A program made the position numbers and the translations under genes. A stretch of 6,472 bases of DNA, taken from the NCBI GenBank assembly GCA_017483405.1, contig JAFUWP010000082.1:1-6472 (forward strand). Direction: 5' to 3'. The notes under the pieces are model-generated. The model searched no databases, had not been told where the DNA came from, and saw nothing but the letters and a program-made list of their open reading frames with translations. Of this stretch, positions 4,826 through 6,472 are shown piece after piece (within the stretch, counting starts at the first letter, position 1; each line of letters starts with the position of its first letter). The stretch is from Oscillospiraceae bacterium. GTDB taxonomy: Bacteria > Bacillota > Clostridia > Oscillospirales > Ruminococcaceae.

Positions 4826-6472
4826 GCTGATATTTCGATAAGACAAACATTACCGGCCGGCCGTGCGGACAGTGCCGGATATTCTCATCACGGCAGATGC
4901 GCTCGGCTAATGCCTGTAGTTCCTGAATGGAGTTTTTATCATTCGCACGGATGGCCGATTTGCAGGCTAATTCATGAAGGGTATCATCCAGCGCACGGCT
5001 CTGCGGATTTACTTTCCCCAGATGCAGATTATGTGCAATCTCCTGAATGATTTCTTCCAGATTCATTTCAGAAAAGAAATACGGCGCGGCATTTGCGGTC
5101 AGATACGGCTTTTCTGAAAAATCGAAATCAAAGCCCAGTCTGCTGAGAAGTTCCGGATTTTCTTCCATAGCCGAGAATTCATCCAGTGTCAGCAGAACTT
5201 TACAGGGAGCTAACAGCTTCTGCTGATACTGCTGACAGTTATCATGCCGGAGCTGTTCAAAAATCACGCGTTCATGCGCGGCATGTTTGTCGATGATAAT
5301 CATGTTATCCCCCGACTGCGCGGTGATATAGTTCCCGAACAGTTCCCCGATAACCTGAATGTCCTTGAACATCTCCTTTTCCGGCGGAAATACAGGGTCA
5401 GTATATTCCTCCCGTACCGGAACGGATTCTGCTGATGGTTCAGGAACGGGAACATCCGGAACGCTTTCCGATTCAAAATCTTCCGGTTCTGGTTCGATGT
5501 CGATAAAGCTGTCCGGAGCGGTGACGGTTCTGGGGAGAGATTCTCTCACGTGATAAATGGGTTTAGGTTCTTCGGGTTCTTGTTCCATATAGCCGGACGG
5601 CTGAGGCAGATGAATCTGAAACGGCATATCTTCCTGATTCAGAGGCTGAAACTGTGTTTTCCGTTCGGGGAGTTCCGGACGGCTGACCGGTGCGGAAATT
5701 TCCGGAATCAGAGATTTCTGTGCATATTCCGGCTGAGGTGCTCCGCCGTACCAGTCGGCTTTTCGGGTCTGGAATTCATAAATCAGGCCGTTTTTCAGGA
5801 AAGCGTTCTTGACGGCGAAATAAATCGCATCGATAACTTTTTTTTCTTCGGCGAATCTGACTTCAGCTTTTGAGGGATGAATATTCACATCCAGCGAATC
5901 GGCAGGCATATCGAGCATGATGACACATGCCGGAAATTTTCCGGTCATGAGCAGATTTTCATAAGCACTTTCCAGCGCGACAGAACAGCTTTTTGATTTG
6001 ACATATCGGCCATTGACAAAGAAATTCTGAAAACTTCTGTTATTCTTGGCATACAGGGGCTTGATGACATAGCCCTTGACGGAAATGCCATCCTGTTCGT
6101 GTCCGACCGGAATCAGGTCACGGGCGAAATCCTTTCCGTAAACGGCATGAATGGCTTCAAGGAGTTCGCCAGTGCCATCGGAATGGAAATCAAGCTTGTT
6201 ATCCCGAATAAACTTGAATGCAATTTCCGGATGAGAAATGGCTATTTTCTGGATAATCTGAGAGATGGCATTCCCTTCGGCGACATCTTTTTTCATAAAT
6301 TTGCGCCTTGCCGGAACATTGAAGAACAAGTCCTTGATAATCAAAGTTGTGCCATCCGGACAGCCGCATTCTTCGACAGGGATACCCTCACCGCCTGCGA
6401 TTTCATACTGACTGCCGAGTTCATCTTCACGGCGTTTCGTCAGAACTGTAACACGGGAAACCGCTGAAACAG
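4797..6472 (-). CDS. mutL: DNA mismatch repair protein MutL, endonuclease type (5' end outside window)
   Basis: Mismatch-repair mediator that couples mismatch recognition by MutS to strand incision. The frame stays open to the window edge, so the start and N-terminal ATPase motifs are missing; 557 residues are visible (numbered from the edge). The GHKL-family motif DLFFNVPARRKF is at 47-58 and LDVNIHPSKAEVRF, closing the N-terminal domain, is at 193-206. A Pro/Glu-rich linker covers about 237-367. The C-terminal domain carries the metal-dependent nicking motif as DKHAAHERVIFE (394-405; Lys replaces Gln of DQHA-x2-E-x4-E), ACKSAIRAN (502-510) and CPHGRP (534-539). This is the endonuclease type, as in Bacillus and unlike E. 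coli MutL. QKLLAPC at 417-423 resembles the beta-clamp-binding motif of B. subtilis MutL; that is an inference. The first visible in-frame start-like codon (TTG at 6344) lies inside a conserved motif and is not the true start. mutS would be expected upstream. Confidence 0.97.
   Translation of the reverse strand, partial: VSAVSRVTVLTKRREDELGSQYEIAGGEGIPVEECGCPDGTTLIIKDLFFNVPARRKFMKKDVAEGNAISQIIQKIAISHPEIAFKFIRDNKLDFHSDGTGELLEAIHAVYGKDFARDLIPVGHEQDGISVKGYVIKPLYAKNNRSFQNFFVNGRYVKSKSCSVALESAYENLLMTGKFPACVIMLDMPADSLDVNIHPSKAEVRFAEEKKVIDAIYFAVKNAFLKNGLIYEFQTRKADWYGGAPQPEYAQKSLIPEISAPVSRPELPERKTQFQPLNQEDMPFQIHLPQPSGYMEQEPEEPKPIYHVRESLPRTVTAPDSFIDIEPEPEDFESESVPDVPVPEPSAESVPVREEYTDPVFPPEKEMFKDIQVIGELFGNYITAQSGDNMIIIDKHAAHERVIFEQLRHDNCQQYQQKLLAPCKVLLTLDEFSAMEENPELLSRLGFDFDFSEKPYLTANAAPYFFSEMNLEEIIQEIAHNLHLGKVNPQSRALDDTLHELACKSAIRANDKNSIQELQALAERICRDENIRHCPHGRPVMFVLSKYQLEKEFKRIV
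5838..5845 (-). repeat. A8 homopolymer tract within mutL
   Basis: Eight consecutive A on the coding strand encode part of EEKKV just after the NIHPSKAEVRF motif, at the end of the ATPase half. Slippage here would remove the linker and the whole endonuclease domain. Confidence 0.9.

Noticed and set aside
4853..4863. GC-rich palindromic CCGGCCGGCCG
   Set aside because: It encodes the Gly-Arg-Pro of the conserved CPHGRP motif in MutL, so codon choice explains it.
5359..5553. Ser/Gly-rich plus-strand open frame
   Set aside because: It is the mirror of the Pro/Glu-rich MutL linker; the low-complexity sequence comes from the opposite-strand codons.

Overview
The window reads as a compact, low-to-mid GC Gram-positive chromosome segment, most likely from a Clostridia-class Firmicute of the Ruminococcus/Oscillospiraceae kind. 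The signs are a SepF/YlmH cell-division cluster, which excludes Proteobacteria, a mutL-miaA-hfq order, purine-rich Shine-Dalgarno sites, and a MutL of the endonuclease type. The genus is inferred from overall protein flavour and was not tested by any search.

All eight genes lie on the minus strand, so transcription runs from high to low coordinates. First comes mutL, cut at its 5' end by the window edge. It is followed by a 95-aa membrane-anchored protein with an Ada-like zinc-binding tail, miaA (tRNA A37 dimethylallyltransferase), and hfq (RNA chaperone). A HlyD/lipoyl-domain-like membrane protein, yggS/ylmE (PLP homeostasis), sepF (FtsZ-ring membrane anchor) and ylmH (S4-domain ribosome-associated protein) complete the run. 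Gaps are 31 nt or less except for about 100 nt before hfq. The HlyD-like and yggS genes overlap. No stretch above 300 nt lacks a gene, and I see no tRNA, rRNA, CRISPR array, IS element or prophage.

Two conserved modules are joined here: mutL-miaA-hfq (DNA repair, tRNA modification, RNA chaperoning) and the ylm division cluster (yggS-sepF-ylmH). The roughly 100-nt gap before hfq is the most regulatory-looking spot. It carries a perfect extended -10 in the miaA 3' end, an inverted repeat, and a small hairpin that places the hfq ribosome-binding site in its loop.

The two least understood genes are the small Ada-like membrane protein between mutL and miaA, which is AT-rich and has His where Ada has its methyl-accepting Cys, and the HlyD-like protein without any transporter partner next to the division genes. 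Most of the window is ordinary core genome; I see no clearly new defence or mobile system.
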